64,000 nt of DNA from Mucilaginibacter_A sp964236465 (GTDB lineage Bacteria; Bacteroidota; Bacteroidia; Sphingobacteriales; Sphingobacteriaceae), in NCBI GenBank assembly GCA_964236465.1, contig CAXSBZ010000011.1, forward strand, positions 27,603-91,602, read 5' to 3'. A program made the translations under genes and the position numbers. Of the stretch, positions 16,749 through 25,316 are shown in pieces (position 1 is the first letter of the stretch; every line of letters begins with the position of its first letter). The notes beneath the pieces are model-generated. The model was given only the letters and a program-made list of their open reading frames with translations, had not been told where the DNA came from and searched no databases.

Positions 16749-18003
16749 GGAGATACAGGAAATAAAACAGCGGTTTGGCATTATCGGCAATTCGCCTTTG
16801 CTGAACCGTGCGATAGATATTGCCAACCAGGTTGCGCCAACAGATATTTCGGTTTTGATCAGTGGTGAAAGCGGCAGCGGAAAAGAGGTTTTCTCACAGA
16901 TCATCCACCAGATGAGCCCGCGGAAACATGGCCCGTTTATCGCTGTAAACTGTGGCGCCATCCCCGAAGGAACCATTGATTCTGAATTATTTGGCCACGA
17001 AAAAGGTGCTTACACCGGTGCTATCGGCGAGCGAAAAGGTTATTTTGAAACGGTAAACACCGGCACTATTTTTTTGGATGAAATTGCAGAAATGCCGTTG
17101 GGCACGCAGGCGCGTTTGCTTCGTGTTTTAGAATCCGGGCAATATATCAAAGTTGGTTCATCCAAAGTAGAAAAAACCAATGTGCGTGTCATCGCGGCAA
17201 CCAATGTAGATGTTTACGATGCGGTAAAATCAGGCAGGTTTCGGGAAGATTTATATTATCGATTAAATACGGTTCCGTTGCGGATTCCGCCGTTGCGCGA
17301 CCGGAAAGAAGATATTTATTTGTTGTTCCGCAAGTTTACGGCAGATTTCACTGCGAAATATCGTTCGCCGCCAATACAAATGAACGAAGAAGCGCAGCAA
17401 ATGCTGGTAAATTACAGCTGGCCGGGCAATGTTCGTCAGCTAAAAAATATTGCTGAGCAATTAGCGGTTTTGGAGCGCGAACATACGATTACTGCACAAA
17501 GCCTGTTGCAATACATCCCGCAGGAAAACAGCGGCAGCAATTTGCCGATGCGTATCAATCAGCAGAAAAAAGACGATTTTTCGGAGCGAGATATTCTGTA
17601 TAAAGTGCTTTTTGATATGAAGCGCGACATGACGGATTTGAAAAAATTAGTGGTGGATATTATCGAAAATGGCGGCGTTGCAGCTAATTTTACCAGCAAT
17701 CCGCAGGTTTTGAACCAGCTTTATCGTGATATTGAGATAGATAGCGATCATCATAACCATCACCAAAATCATCAGCAGGAACCTACTTTAACCATTCAGC
17801 AGCCAGCTCCGCAAAATAATAAAGATTTTAATATTACGCAGGAAGCCGAAGAAGTGGAAGAATCGCTTTCATTGATAGAAAAAGAATCAGACCTGATTAA
17901 AAAAGCCTTGAAAAAGCACAAAGGCAAACGCAAATTTGCCGCGCAGGAACTTGGGATTTCTGAACGCACACTTTATAGAAAAATCAAAGAACTCAACTTA
18001 TAA
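16747..18003 (+). CDS. Sigma-54 dependent transcriptional activator (no receiver domain)
   Basis: A 418-residue enhancer-binding protein. The AAA+ domain fills residues 8-245: Walker A GESGSGKE, sigma-54 loop GAYTGA (a Tyr form of GAFTGA), Walker B TIFLDEIAE and the sensor-2 region PGNVRQLKN. A His/Gln-rich linker (DSDHHNHHQNHQQEPTLTIQQ, about residue 337) separates it from a C-terminal Fis-type helix-turn-helix (KRKFAAQELGISERTLYRKIKEL). There is no N-terminal receiver or GAF domain, so activity may be set by expression or a partner. In Bacteroidota it typically sits between miaB and lptE, as here. The target genes are unknown. Confidence 0.9.
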   Translation: MEIQEIKQRFGIIGNSPLLNRAIDIANQVAPTDISVLISGESGSGKEVFSQIIHQMSPRKHGPFIAVNCGAIPEGTIDSELFGHEKGAYTGAIGERKGYFETVNTGTIFLDEIAEMPLGTQARLLRVLESGQYIKVGSSKVEKTNVRVIAATNVDVYDAVKSGRFREDLYYRLNTVPLRIPPLRDRKEDIYLLFRKFTADFTAKYRSPPIQMNEEAQQMLVNYSWPGNVRQLKNIAEQLAVLEREHTITAQSLLQYIPQENSGSNLPMRINQQKKDDFSERDILYKVLFDMKRDMTDLKKLVVDIIENGGVAANFTSNPQVLNQLYRDIEIDSDHHNHHQNHQQEPTLTIQQPAPQNNKDFNITQEAEEVEESLSLIEKESDLIKKALKKHKGKRKFAAQELGISERTLYRKIKELNL

Positions 18004-18016
18004 TCAAATACAATAA

Positions 18017-18544
18017 ATGGTCAATGCTTCTTTTATCGGCAAAAAAACGTTGCTGATTTTATTTCTGCCGATGCTGCTGGTTTTCCAGGCCTGTTCTTAC
18101 AAACTGAACGGCGGTTCGGTTGGTGCCCTGAAAACTGTGAATGTGATGTTTTTTGAAAACGTTGCACCATTGGTTATCAACAACTTAAGCCAAAGTTTTA
18201 CCACCGCTTTGCAGGATCGCATCCGAAACCAAACCCGTTTGAGCACCGTTCGCGGCGATGCCGATGCTACGTTTGAAGGCCGGATTACAGGCTATACGAT
18301 TGCGCCAACTGTTTTGCCGGCGGCCAACAGCAGCACGGCACCGCTTTCCAATACCAACCGTTTAACCATCACAGTAAGCGTAAAATACACCAATAACCTG
18401 GATCCGAAATTGAGTTTTGAGCAGCCTTTTTCGCGCTATCAGGATTATCAGGGCGATATCGGCACGAAGGAACAGACGCTGATCCAGGCAATTAATGTGC
18501 AGCTGACGGAAGATATTTTTAACAAGGCTTTTGCCAATTGGTAA
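18017..18544 (+). CDS. lptE: LPS-assembly lipoprotein LptE
   Basis: A 175-residue lipoprotein. The signal peptide runs to the lipobox LVFQAC and is followed by SYKLNGGSVGALKTVNVMFFENVAPLV, characteristic of Bacteroidota LptE. It should plug and assist the LptD barrel that inserts LPS in the outer membrane. The first residues, MVNASFIGKK, are encoded by a dispersed-motif copy at 18024-18035, an unusual N-terminal extension before the hydrophobic core. It lies in the miaB-secG operon, 13 bp after the sigma-54 activator, and overlaps or abuts the following gene. Confidence 0.85.
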   Translation: MVNASFIGKKTLLILFLPMLLVFQACSYKLNGGSVGALKTVNVMFFENVAPLVINNLSQSFTTALQDRIRNQTRLSTVRGDADATFEGRITGYTIAPTVLPAANSSTAPLSNTNRLTITVSVKYTNNLDPKLSFEQPFSRYQDYQGDIGTKEQTLIQAINVQLTEDIFNKAFANW

Positions 18545-20075
18545 GCAAATCGTAGTTTCAGCCGTGGATCAGATACAGAACGGGTTACGTCCCGAATTTT
18601 TGCAGCAATTATTCCATCCAACCGCTATCGCCCAATTGCAGCGGCAACAGTTGGAAGCGTTGGTGCAAACTTATCCTGCTTGCAGTATTTTTTGGTTGCT
18701 GCTGGCCAAATCTGTACAAAATGCGGATGTTGAAATGGCCGAAAAAGCGATTCAATCTGCCGCAGTTTATGCCGCAAACCGGGAAATTTTGTTTCGGTTG
18801 ATCCATCAGCCGGAATTGATTATCAAGCCAAAAGTGGAAAAAATCTATCCGTTTGTTTCAACTGTTTTGGTTGATGCCGATGCTTCTTTTATCAACCCAA
18901 AACCTGCGGCAATTGAAAATGAAGAAGCGGTTTTTGTGGAAGATATTCCTGCTGAAGAAATAACAGATGCTTCTTTTATCGACCCAAAACCTGCGGAAAT
19001 TGAAGATGAGGAAGCGGTTTTTGTAGAAGATGTTCCTGCCGAAAAGATAACGGATACTTCTTTTATCGACCCAAATTTGGAGGAAACGATTGCTGCGGAA
19101 AATGATTTTCGGGTGGAAGACGTGGCGCAGACTTTTGTAAATGAAGCGGATGACGAAATAGTTTTTTCGTCGGAAAAGACGATTTTGGCATCCGAAGAAA
19201 TTATAAACCATCCGAAAAATTTTGCTTCACAGGAAATTGACGAAGAGGTTTATGACGAAATCATGGCGATTGAGGACTTTAATTTTAGTGCGGTAAAAGA
19301 AGTATCAGCCAAAACCGATCAGCCAAAACCGGAAATAACTGCACCGGAAAAAACAAGCTTGCAGCCTGTTCAGGATGAGGCGGAAAAAGCGATGCTGAGC
19401 AATATTGCCTCGATTGATTATTTCACTTTTAATAATAGGTTTGGGCAAAATCAAACACTTAAATCGACAATTGAACCAGTAGAAACTATTGATAATCAAG
19501 TAGATAAAAATGGACTTAAAAAAGGTTTTGTAAAGCCGGAACCTGCTGCGGAAGAAGAAAAACAGGAAACAGTTTCCAAGTATCACGATGAGAAAATGCC
19601 GTACACATTTATGTGGTGGCTGGACAAAACGCGCAAGGAATACGCAGGGACTTATCAGCCATACATTAAAAACGTGCAAAAACCTTCGGATTTAAGCGTT
19701 GGCCCGGAGCTGCACCAGCAATATATCGAAAGTATTTTCCATGCTGAAGCACCACTTAAAGTACCGGAAAATGTGCTGCCAAAAGCTGTTGAACCGGTTG
19801 TGAAACACAAAGAAAACCAGTTGATCGAACGCTTTATTATTGAAGAACCGCATATCCATCCGCCAAGTATGGACAGGCTGGACACGGAAAACAAGGCCAA
19901 AAAGAGTTCGGAAGATGCAGATATTTTGGTGACGGAAACGCTGGCTAAAATTTACCACGACCAAATGCTTTACCACAAAGCCTTAGATACTTATAAAAAG
20001 CTGATATTGAAATTCCCGGAAAAAAGCGTTTACTTTGCAGCCCGGATTACAGAAATAGAGAAAAAAATAAATTGA
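18531..20075 (+). CDS. Hypothetical protein with TPR-like ends and 29-residue acidic repeats
   Basis: A 514-residue protein. The N-terminal NGLRPEFLQQLFHPTAIAQLQ and the helical run to residue 95 and the C-terminal LAKIYHDQMLYHKALDTYKKLILKFPEKSVYFAARITEIEKK look like tetratricopeptide helices. The middle is acidic and disordered, with three tandem 29-residue units, (A/T)SFI(D/N)P followed by Glu-rich sequence and VEDxP. Each unit begins on a dispersed-motif copy. In this cluster homologues are uncharacterised and probably envelope- or secretion-related by context only. The longest start is TTG at 18531, overlapping lptE by 14 bp; the GTG at 18564 is also possible. Confidence 0.65.
   Translation: MPIGKQIVVSAVDQIQNGLRPEFLQQLFHPTAIAQLQRQQLEALVQTYPACSIFWLLLAKSVQNADVEMAEKAIQSAAVYAANREILFRLIHQPELIIKPKVEKIYPFVSTVLVDADASFINPKPAAIENEEAVFVEDIPAEEITDASFIDPKPAEIEDEEAVFVEDVPAEKITDTSFIDPNLEETIAAENDFRVEDVAQTFVNEADDEIVFSSEKTILASEEIINHPKNFASQEIDEEVYDEIMAIEDFNFSAVKEVSAKTDQPKPEITAPEKTSLQPVQDEAEKAMLSNIASIDYFTFNNRFGQNQTLKSTIEPVETIDNQVDKNGLKKGFVKPEPAAEEEKQETVSKYHDEKMPYTFMWWLDKTRKEYAGTYQPYIKNVQKPSDLSVGPELHQQYIESIFHAEAPLKVPENVLPKAVEPVVKHKENQLIERFIIEEPHIHPPSMDRLDTENKAKKSSEDADILVTETLAKIYHDQMLYHKALDTYKKLILKFPEKSVYFAARITEIEKKIN
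18880..19140 (+). repeat. Three tandem 87-bp coding repeats
   Basis: Units start at 18880, 18967 and 19054, each exactly 87 bp apart, and each opens with the inverted dispersed motif (ATGCTTCTTTTA twice, ATACTTCTTTTA once) followed by TC-AACCC or TC-GACCC. The first two are close copies, the third has diverged. Confidence 0.85.
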
Positions 20076-20082
20076 TATAAAA

Positions 20083-20427
20083 ATGTATTTAGTGCTTGTT
20101 ATCCTGATTGTAATTGTGTGCGTGCTGCTTGGTTTGATTGTGCTGATCCAGAACCCGAAAGGCGGCGGTTTAAATTCTAATTTTTCGAGTTCATCACAAA
20201 TGATGGGCGTACAAAAAACCGGTGATTTCCTGGAAAAAGGGACTTGGGTTTTGGCAATTACGCTGATGATCCTTTCGTTGGTGGTAAATGTGGTTTCTAA
20301 AAACGGACCGGCATCTGCAAACGGTGTACAAAACCAGGAACAAATCGATAAGGCTTCAAAACCTACGGCTCCGGTGAGTGCGCCGCTTAATTTGCCTCCA
20401 GTGCAGCAATCACTGCCTAAAAAATAG
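20083..20427 (+). CDS. secG: Preprotein translocase subunit SecG
   Basis: A 114-residue SecG. The first helix (LVLVILIVIVCVLLGLIVLIQ) is followed by the hallmark NPKGGGLNSNFSSSSQMMGVQKTGDFLEKGTW and a second helix (VLAITLMILSLVVNVV). The C-terminal tail is Pro- and Ala-rich. SecG supports SecYE/SecA-driven protein translocation at the inner membrane. It ends the miaB operon: an intrinsic terminator lies 23 bp beyond the stop. Confidence 0.95.
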   Translation: MYLVLVILIVIVCVLLGLIVLIQNPKGGGLNSNFSSSSQMMGVQKTGDFLEKGTWVLAITLMILSLVVNVVSKNGPASANGVQNQEQIDKASKPTAPVSAPLNLPPVQQSLPKK

Positions 20428-20431
20428 GTGA

Positions 20432-20443
20432 TAAAAACAGCAT
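20432..20443 (+). repeat. Dispersed 12-bp motif TAAAAACAGCAT
   Basis: Exact copy four bases after the secG stop, between it and the operon terminator; preceded by AAAATAGGTGA. Confidence 0.8.
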
Positions 20444-20449
20444 CAATAC

Positions 20450-20480
20450 AAGGCTTTCGGGTAATTCGGAAGCCTTTTTT
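20450..20480 (+). terminator. Intrinsic terminator after secG
   Basis: AAGGCTTTCG, loop GGTAATT, CGGAAGCCTT (one G-U pair), followed by a T run. It separates the miaB-secG operon from groES-groEL. Confidence 0.85.
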
Positions 20481-20660
20481 GTTGGCTGTCAGGTTGGCAC
20501 ATATCACTCAAAGCAATCATTTTTTAGTATTTTGGAAAAGTAATTTTGACAAGATAAGCTGTTGGATAAGCCAATATGTACCTAAACCGGGCTTTGGCAC
20601 AGTTGCTGTTTGACCATCGGCAATAAATAATTTTATTTTTCATTCAAAAACCAAATACAA

Positions 20661-20936
20661 ATGTCATTAAACATTAAACCGATCGGAGACAGAGTAGTAG
20701 TAGAAGCTGCTGCTGCCGAAGAAAAGACCGCATCCGGACTTTTTATTCCTGATACTGCAAAAGAAAAACCACAGCGCGGCACAATCGTTGCCGTGGGCGA
20801 AGGCAAAGTAGATGAGCCGTTGACCGTTAAAGTTGGCGACCAGGTTTTGTATGGCAAATATGCCGGTACTGAAATTACTTATGAAGGTAAAGAGTACTTA
20901 ATTATGCGTGAATCAGATGTTTACGCAGTTCTGTAA
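20661..20936 (+). CDS. groES: Co-chaperonin GroES
   Basis: A 91-residue GroES. NIKPIGDRVVVEA, the mobile loop EEKTASGLFIPDTAKEKPQRG and VKVGDQVLYGKYAGTEI are standard. It forms the heptameric lid of GroEL. It is the first gene of the groES-groEL operon, 52 bp ahead of groEL. A plausible promoter is TTTG at 20609 with a weak -7 (TATTTTTC at 20634). No CIRCE repeat was seen upstream, so HrcA control is not supported here. Confidence 0.97.
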   Translation: MSLNIKPIGDRVVVEAAAAEEKTASGLFIPDTAKEKPQRGTIVAVGEGKVDEPLTVKVGDQVLYGKYAGTEITYEGKEYLIMRESDVYAVL

Positions 20937-20988
20937 ATCAAACTGATTTCGTTAAAATATTTTAATCAACTAAGTAAAAATCAATAAA

Positions 20989-22629
20989 ATGGCAAAACAA
21001 GTTAAATATAATGTAGAAGCACGCGATGCTTTAAAACGCGGCGTTGATATTTTGGCCAATGCGGTTAAAGTAACTTTGGGTCCAAAAGGCCGTAACGTTA
21101 TTATCGACAAAAAATTTGGTTCTCCAATTATTACTAAAGATGGTGTTACCGTTGCTAAAGAAATCGAATTAAAAGATTCCTTGGAAAACATGGGCGCACA
21201 AATGGTGAAAGAAGTTGCTTCTAAAACGGCTGATATTGCAGGTGACGGAACAACAACGGCTACTGTTTTGGCACAAGCTATTGTAACTGCCGGTATTAAA
21301 AACGTTGCTGCTGGTGCAAACCCAATGGATTTGAAACGTGGTATCGACAAAGCAGTTTCTGCTGTGGTTGAAGATTTGAAAAAACAATCTCAAACGGTTG
21401 GTGAAGACAATAACAAAATCAAACAAGTTGCTTCTATCTCTGCTAATAACGATGAAGTGATTGGTGCTTTGATTGCCACTGCGATGGAAAAAGTTGGTAA
21501 AGATGGTGTAATTACTGTTGAAGAAGCAAAAGGTACAGAAACTGAAGTAAGAACGGTTGAAGGCATGCAGTTTGACCGCGGTTATCTCTCCCCATATTTC
21601 GTTACCAATGCTGATAAAATGGAAGCGGAATTAGAAAACCCTTACATTTTGATCTACGATAAAAAGATTTCTTCGATGAAGGAATTGCTGCCGGTTTTGG
21701 AAAAACAAGTTCAAACTGGTAAACCATTATTAATTATTGCGGAAGATTTGGACGGAGAAGCTTTGGCTACTTTGGTTGTAAATAAGATCCGCGGCTCACT
21801 GAAAGTTGTTGCTGTTAAAGCTCCGGGTTTTGGTGATCGCCGTAAAGCAATGCTGGAAGATATCGCTATTTTGACTGGCGGAACAGTGATTTCTGAAGAA
21901 AGAGGTTTCAAATTAGAAAACGCTGATCTTTCTTATTTGGGTACTGCTGAAAAAATTGTGGTTGATAAAGACAATACTACAGTTATCAACGGTGCTGGTC
22001 AATCCGAAGAAATTAAAAATCGGGTTAACCAGATCAAATCTCAAATTGAATCAACAACATCAGATTACGATAAAGAAAAATTGCAGGAACGTTTGGCTAA
22101 ATTATCCGGCGGTGTTGCTGTTCTTTACGTTGGTGCTGCTACCGAAGTAGAAATGAAAGAGAAAAAAGACCGTGTTGATGATGCTTTACATGCAACCCGC
22201 GCTGCGGTTGAAGAAGGTATTGTTGCCGGTGGTGGTGTTGCTTTCATCCGTGCGGTAGAATCTTTAAAAGATTTGAAAGGCGAAAACGAAGATGAAAACA
22301 CAGGGATACAGATTATCCGTCGTGCTATTGAAGAACCACTGCGTCAAATCTGCGAAAATGCAGGTATTGAAGGTTCTATCGTAGTACAAAAAGTAAAAGA
22401 AGGTACTGCTGATTTTGGTTACAATGCCCGCACCGATAAATACGAAAACTTAATTGGTGCCGGTGTTATCGACCCAACTAAAGTAGGCCGTGTTGCTTTG
22501 GAAAATGCTGCTTCTATCGCTGCAATGTTGCTGACAACAGAATGCGTTTTGGCAGATGACCCAGAAGACGAAAAAGGTGGCGGTATGCCTCCAATGGGTG
22601 GTGGCGGTGGCATGGGCGGCATGATGTAA
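20989..22629 (+). CDS. groEL: Chaperonin GroEL
   Basis: A 546-residue chaperonin with all landmarks: KFGSPIITKDGVTVAKEI, AGDGTTTATVLAQAI (ATP site), EEGIVAGGGVAFIRA and a C-terminal GGGGGMGGMM tail. It is the second gene of the groES operon and uses more preferred, T-ending codons than its neighbours, as expected of a highly expressed gene. A strong intrinsic terminator follows 40 bp after the stop. Confidence 0.98.
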   Translation: MAKQVKYNVEARDALKRGVDILANAVKVTLGPKGRNVIIDKKFGSPIITKDGVTVAKEIELKDSLENMGAQMVKEVASKTADIAGDGTTTATVLAQAIVTAGIKNVAAGANPMDLKRGIDKAVSAVVEDLKKQSQTVGEDNNKIKQVASISANNDEVIGALIATAMEKVGKDGVITVEEAKGTETEVRTVEGMQFDRGYLSPYFVTNADKMEAELENPYILIYDKKISSMKELLPVLEKQVQTGKPLLIIAEDLDGEALATLVVNKIRGSLKVVAVKAPGFGDRRKAMLEDIAILTGGTVISEERGFKLENADLSYLGTAEKIVVDKDNTTVINGAGQSEEIKNRVNQIKSQIESTTSDYDKEKLQERLAKLSGGVAVLYVGAATEVEMKEKKDRVDDALHATRAAVEEGIVAGGGVAFIRAVESLKDLKGENEDENTGIQIIRRAIEEPLRQICENAGIEGSIVVQKVKEGTADFGYNARTDKYENLIGAGVIDPTKVGRVALENAASIAAMLLTTECVLADDPEDEKGGGMPPMGGGGGMGGMM

Positions 22630-22668
22630 TCATCCTTCCCGTAAAACTGTTCAGTTTTATATATTTTG

Positions 22669-22703
22669 AAATAGCTTGTCTGGTTTTCCAGACAAGCTAT
22701 TTT
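22669..22703 (+). terminator. Intrinsic terminator after groEL
   Basis: AAATAGCTTGTCTGG, loop TTTT, CCAGACAAGCTATTT with a following T run: 15-bp perfect stem. Confidence 0.92.
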
Positions 22704-22708
22704 GTTTA

Positions 22709-22738
22709 ATACTGTTTTTATCGATATAAAAACAGTAT
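22709..22738. repeat. Perfect hairpin form of the dispersed motif after groEL
   Basis: ATACTGTTTTTAT, loop CGAT, ATAAAAACAGTAT: 13-bp perfect arms, beginning six bases beyond the groEL terminator. The remaining 240 bp up to the DUF58 gene hold nothing convincing; a 31-codon frame at 22859-22954 is not supported. Confidence 0.9.
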
Positions 22739-22981
22739 CAGATTATTTTTAAGTTAAATAATTAAAAAATAAAGGTTAATCAAACGATTATATGTTTAAA
22801 CTTATATTTAGATGACGGATTGCAAAATCTGAGGCACTAAGTTTGCAACATGATAAACATGAAAGTTATATTAGAAAAAAAGAACCATTACAAAACGATA
22901 TTTATTAACTGGTTTTTGTTAGAAGCACCAATCATGATCACAGCTTTTTTGTAATTTGGATAAAACTCTACTTACCATTTT

Positions 22982-24385
22982 TTAAATCTGTTTGCGTGCT
23001 TTTATATCTAAGTATTTGTTGATTGTGCTTACAGTAATATCTTTAGGATCGCACAAAATAGTTTGAATACCAAATCGATTTAATTCCTTTACAATCAGTT
23101 TTTTCTCGTACAAAAATTTTTCTGCAATTGTTTTGTGGTAAATTTCTTCTACATCTTTTGCCTGTTGTTGGGCAATATTTTCCAATGCTGAATTTTTAAA
23201 AAACACTACCAATAGTAAATGTAAACCTGCTATTTTTTTTAAATAAGGCAGTTGTCTTTCCATGCCGGATAAACTTTCAAAGTTTGTAAAGAAAACAACC
23301 AGGCTGCGTTGTTTAATTACTGTTCGCACAGAGATGTACAGTGCTTCTAAATTACTTTCCAGGTAGCGGGTTTTTTCTTTGTACAAAATTTGCAGGATTT
23401 TATTCAAGTGTCCTGGCCTTCTGTCTGCCGGAAGTACCGCTCCTACTTTTTCAGAAATGGTGATTAAACCTGCCCGATCTTCTTTCAACATCGCAACATT
23501 TAGTAAAGCAAGTGTCGCATTGATTGCATAATCCAGCAAGCTCAAACCTTCAAAAGGCATTTTCATGGCGCGGGATTTATCGATGATGCAATACACATGC
23601 TGCGATTTTTCGTCGGTAAAAGCATTCACCATCATATCGCCTTTTCGGGCCGTGGCCTTCCAGTTGATACTACGGAAATCATCGCCTGGAACATAATTTT
23701 TGATCTGCTCAAACTCCATGCTGTGGCCAATCCGCCTGATTTTTTTGATGCCTTGCTCGGTCAAACGGTTGGAAACGGCCAGCAATTCGTATCGCTGCAT
23801 CTGCAAAAAAGAAGGATAAACAGATACTGTTTCTGCCTGATCAAAATTGTAACGGCGGCTAATCAAAGCTAAAGGCGATTGCACAAAAACCCGGATCTGG
23901 CCAAATTCGTACTCGCCGCGCTTGGTTGGCCTGAGCTGGTAATTAATCATTTTATGCTCGCGCGATTTTAATTCAGCTTGAAACCACAAATCTCGTTTTT
24001 GAAATTGAAACGGAATTTCATCGATCAAACCCAAACTTACTGCAAACGGATAAAAATTTTCAATATAAATTCCCAGCTCGTTTTCATCACCATTACTCAA
24101 ACGTTCGAGCGTATTTCTGCTGGCAAACAATCCGTTTTGAGTACGGTAAAGTAGCAAAATGTCAATCAGCAATAACAACATCAGCCCGAAGAAAAAGAAC
24201 AACGGCAAATCACCCAGCCAGCTGAAAAAAAAGGACAGTAAAAACAGTATCACCGCAAAGCCTAATCCGAAGAAAAGGCGGTTAGCCAAAAAAAGATCTT
24301 TGTAAAACTGCCGGTAGATGTTTTGCACAATGCTGTTTTTATCGGGGTATTTCCATCTTTTGAATAATTTGCTGCACCACTTCAT
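22982..24385 (-). CDS. DUF58 domain protein (von Willebrand-like)
   Basis: A 467-residue protein. Two adjoining helices (LFFGLGFAVILFLLSFFFSW and LFFFFGLMLLLLIDILLLY) near the N-terminus precede a beta region and then the DUF58 signature GDDFRSINWKATARKGDMMVNAF (about residue 233) with a VWA-like fold containing IDKSRAMKMPFEG. Such proteins act with MoxR ATPases in assembly of membrane or secreted complexes. The chosen ATG overlaps moxR by 47 bp; a GTG at 24328, after the moxR stop and directly behind a motif copy, is a plausible alternative start. It is the last gene of the cluster. Confidence 0.85.
   Translation of the reverse strand: MKWCSKLFKRWKYPDKNSIVQNIYRQFYKDLFLANRLFFGLGFAVILFLLSFFFSWLGDLPLFFFFGLMLLLLIDILLLYRTQNGLFASRNTLERLSNGDENELGIYIENFYPFAVSLGLIDEIPFQFQKRDLWFQAELKSREHKMINYQLRPTKRGEYEFGQIRVFVQSPLALISRRYNFDQAETVSVYPSFLQMQRYELLAVSNRLTEQGIKKIRRIGHSMEFEQIKNYVPGDDFRSINWKATARKGDMMVNAFTDEKSQHVYCIIDKSRAMKMPFEGLSLLDYAINATLALLNVAMLKEDRAGLITISEKVGAVLPADRRPGHLNKILQILYKEKTRYLESNLEALYISVRTVIKQRSLVVFFTNFESLSGMERQLPYLKKIAGLHLLLVVFFKNSALENIAQQQAKDVEEIYHKTIAEKFLYEKKLIVKELNRFGIQTILCDPKDITVSTINKYLDIKARKQI
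24330..24341 (-). repeat. Dispersed motif at the moxR stop
   Basis: On the gene strand TAAAAACAGCAT, where the first TAA is the moxR stop codon; the alternative GTG start of the DUF58 gene follows directly. Confidence 0.8.
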
Positions 24386-25316
24386 CCGGCGTAACGCCTT
24401 CCATTTCTTTATCCGGCGAAAGCATGATCCGATGCCGCAAAACCGCTGGCGTTACATAAACCAGATCGTCCGGCGTTACAAAATCACGACCGCTGATTGC
24501 TGCAATTGCCTTGGCAGCCTGAACAATAGCCAGCGAAGCACGCGGCGAAGCACCCAGATAAAGCGATTTACTATTTCGAGTTTCGTGGACAATGCGCGCT
24601 ACAAATTCCAGCAATTTCGGTTCTACATGCAAATTCCTCACCTGGTTGCGGTACATTTCTATTTGTGCAGCGGTTAGGATTGGTTTGATTTCATCCAGTT
24701 TTTCAGTAGTTTTTTGCTGATGATGTTGCTGCAAAATAGCCGTTTCTTCTTCCAGCGAAGGATATTTCACTTCAATTTTAAACAAAAAACGGTCGAGCTG
24801 CGCTTCCGGCAAACGGTAAGTCCCCTCCTGGTCAACCGGGTTTTGCGTGGCCAGGATCACAAACGGTTCCTGCATCGGATATGTGTTGCCATCAATCGTA
24901 ATCTGCCGCTCTTCCATCACCTCAAACAAAGCTGATTGCGTTTTTGCCGGAGAACGGTTGATCTCGTCAACCAAAATCACGTTTCCAAAAATCGGCCCTG
25001 GTTTAAACTCAAAACTGCTTTCTTTTGGGTTAAAAACAGAAGTGCCCAGCACATCCGAAGGCATCAGATCGGGCGTAAATTGTATCCTCGAAAAGCTGGC
25101 ATCAATACATCGGGCAATCAATTTGGCCGTCAGCGTTTTGGCTACGCCGGGCACGCCTTCGATCAACATGTGGCCGCTTGCCAAAATCCCAGCAATCAGC
25201 AGCGTGATCATTTTCTGCTGGCCAACTACTACTTTTGCCAGCGTATTTTTGATCTCGGCAACGGATTGGTTTAAGGCTGATAAATCTGTTCTCGAACTAA
25301 ATATTTCTTCTTCCAT
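24339..25316 (-). CDS. MoxR-family AAA+ ATPase
   Basis: A 325-residue AAA+ chaperone-like ATPase. Walker A GVPGVAKT (about residue 58), Walker B VILVDEINRSPAKTQSALFEVMEERQITI, sensor 1 VILATQNPVDQEGTY and sensor 2 GASPRASLAIVQAAK are intact. MoxR proteins remodel partners with VWA domains, here the DUF58 product. The start overlaps the stop of the DUF4350 gene (TAATG), so expression is coupled within the operon. Confidence 0.93.
   Translation of the reverse strand: MEEEIFSSRTDLSALNQSVAEIKNTLAKVVVGQQKMITLLIAGILASGHMLIEGVPGVAKTLTAKLIARCIDASFSRIQFTPDLMPSDVLGTSVFNPKESSFEFKPGPIFGNVILVDEINRSPAKTQSALFEVMEERQITIDGNTYPMQEPFVILATQNPVDQEGTYRLPEAQLDRFLFKIEVKYPSLEEETAILQQHHQQKTTEKLDEIKPILTAAQIEMYRNQVRNLHVEPKLLEFVARIVHETRNSKSLYLGASPRASLAIVQAAKAIAAISGRDFVTPDDLVYVTPAVLRHRIMLSPDKEMEGVTPDEVVQQIIQKMEIPR

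Noticed and set aside
22859..22954. A 31-codon frame (MKVILEKKNHYKTIFINW and on) between groEL and the DUF58 gene
   Set aside because: Too short, no known family recognised, no promoter or ribosome site. Could be a remnant; left out of the annotation.
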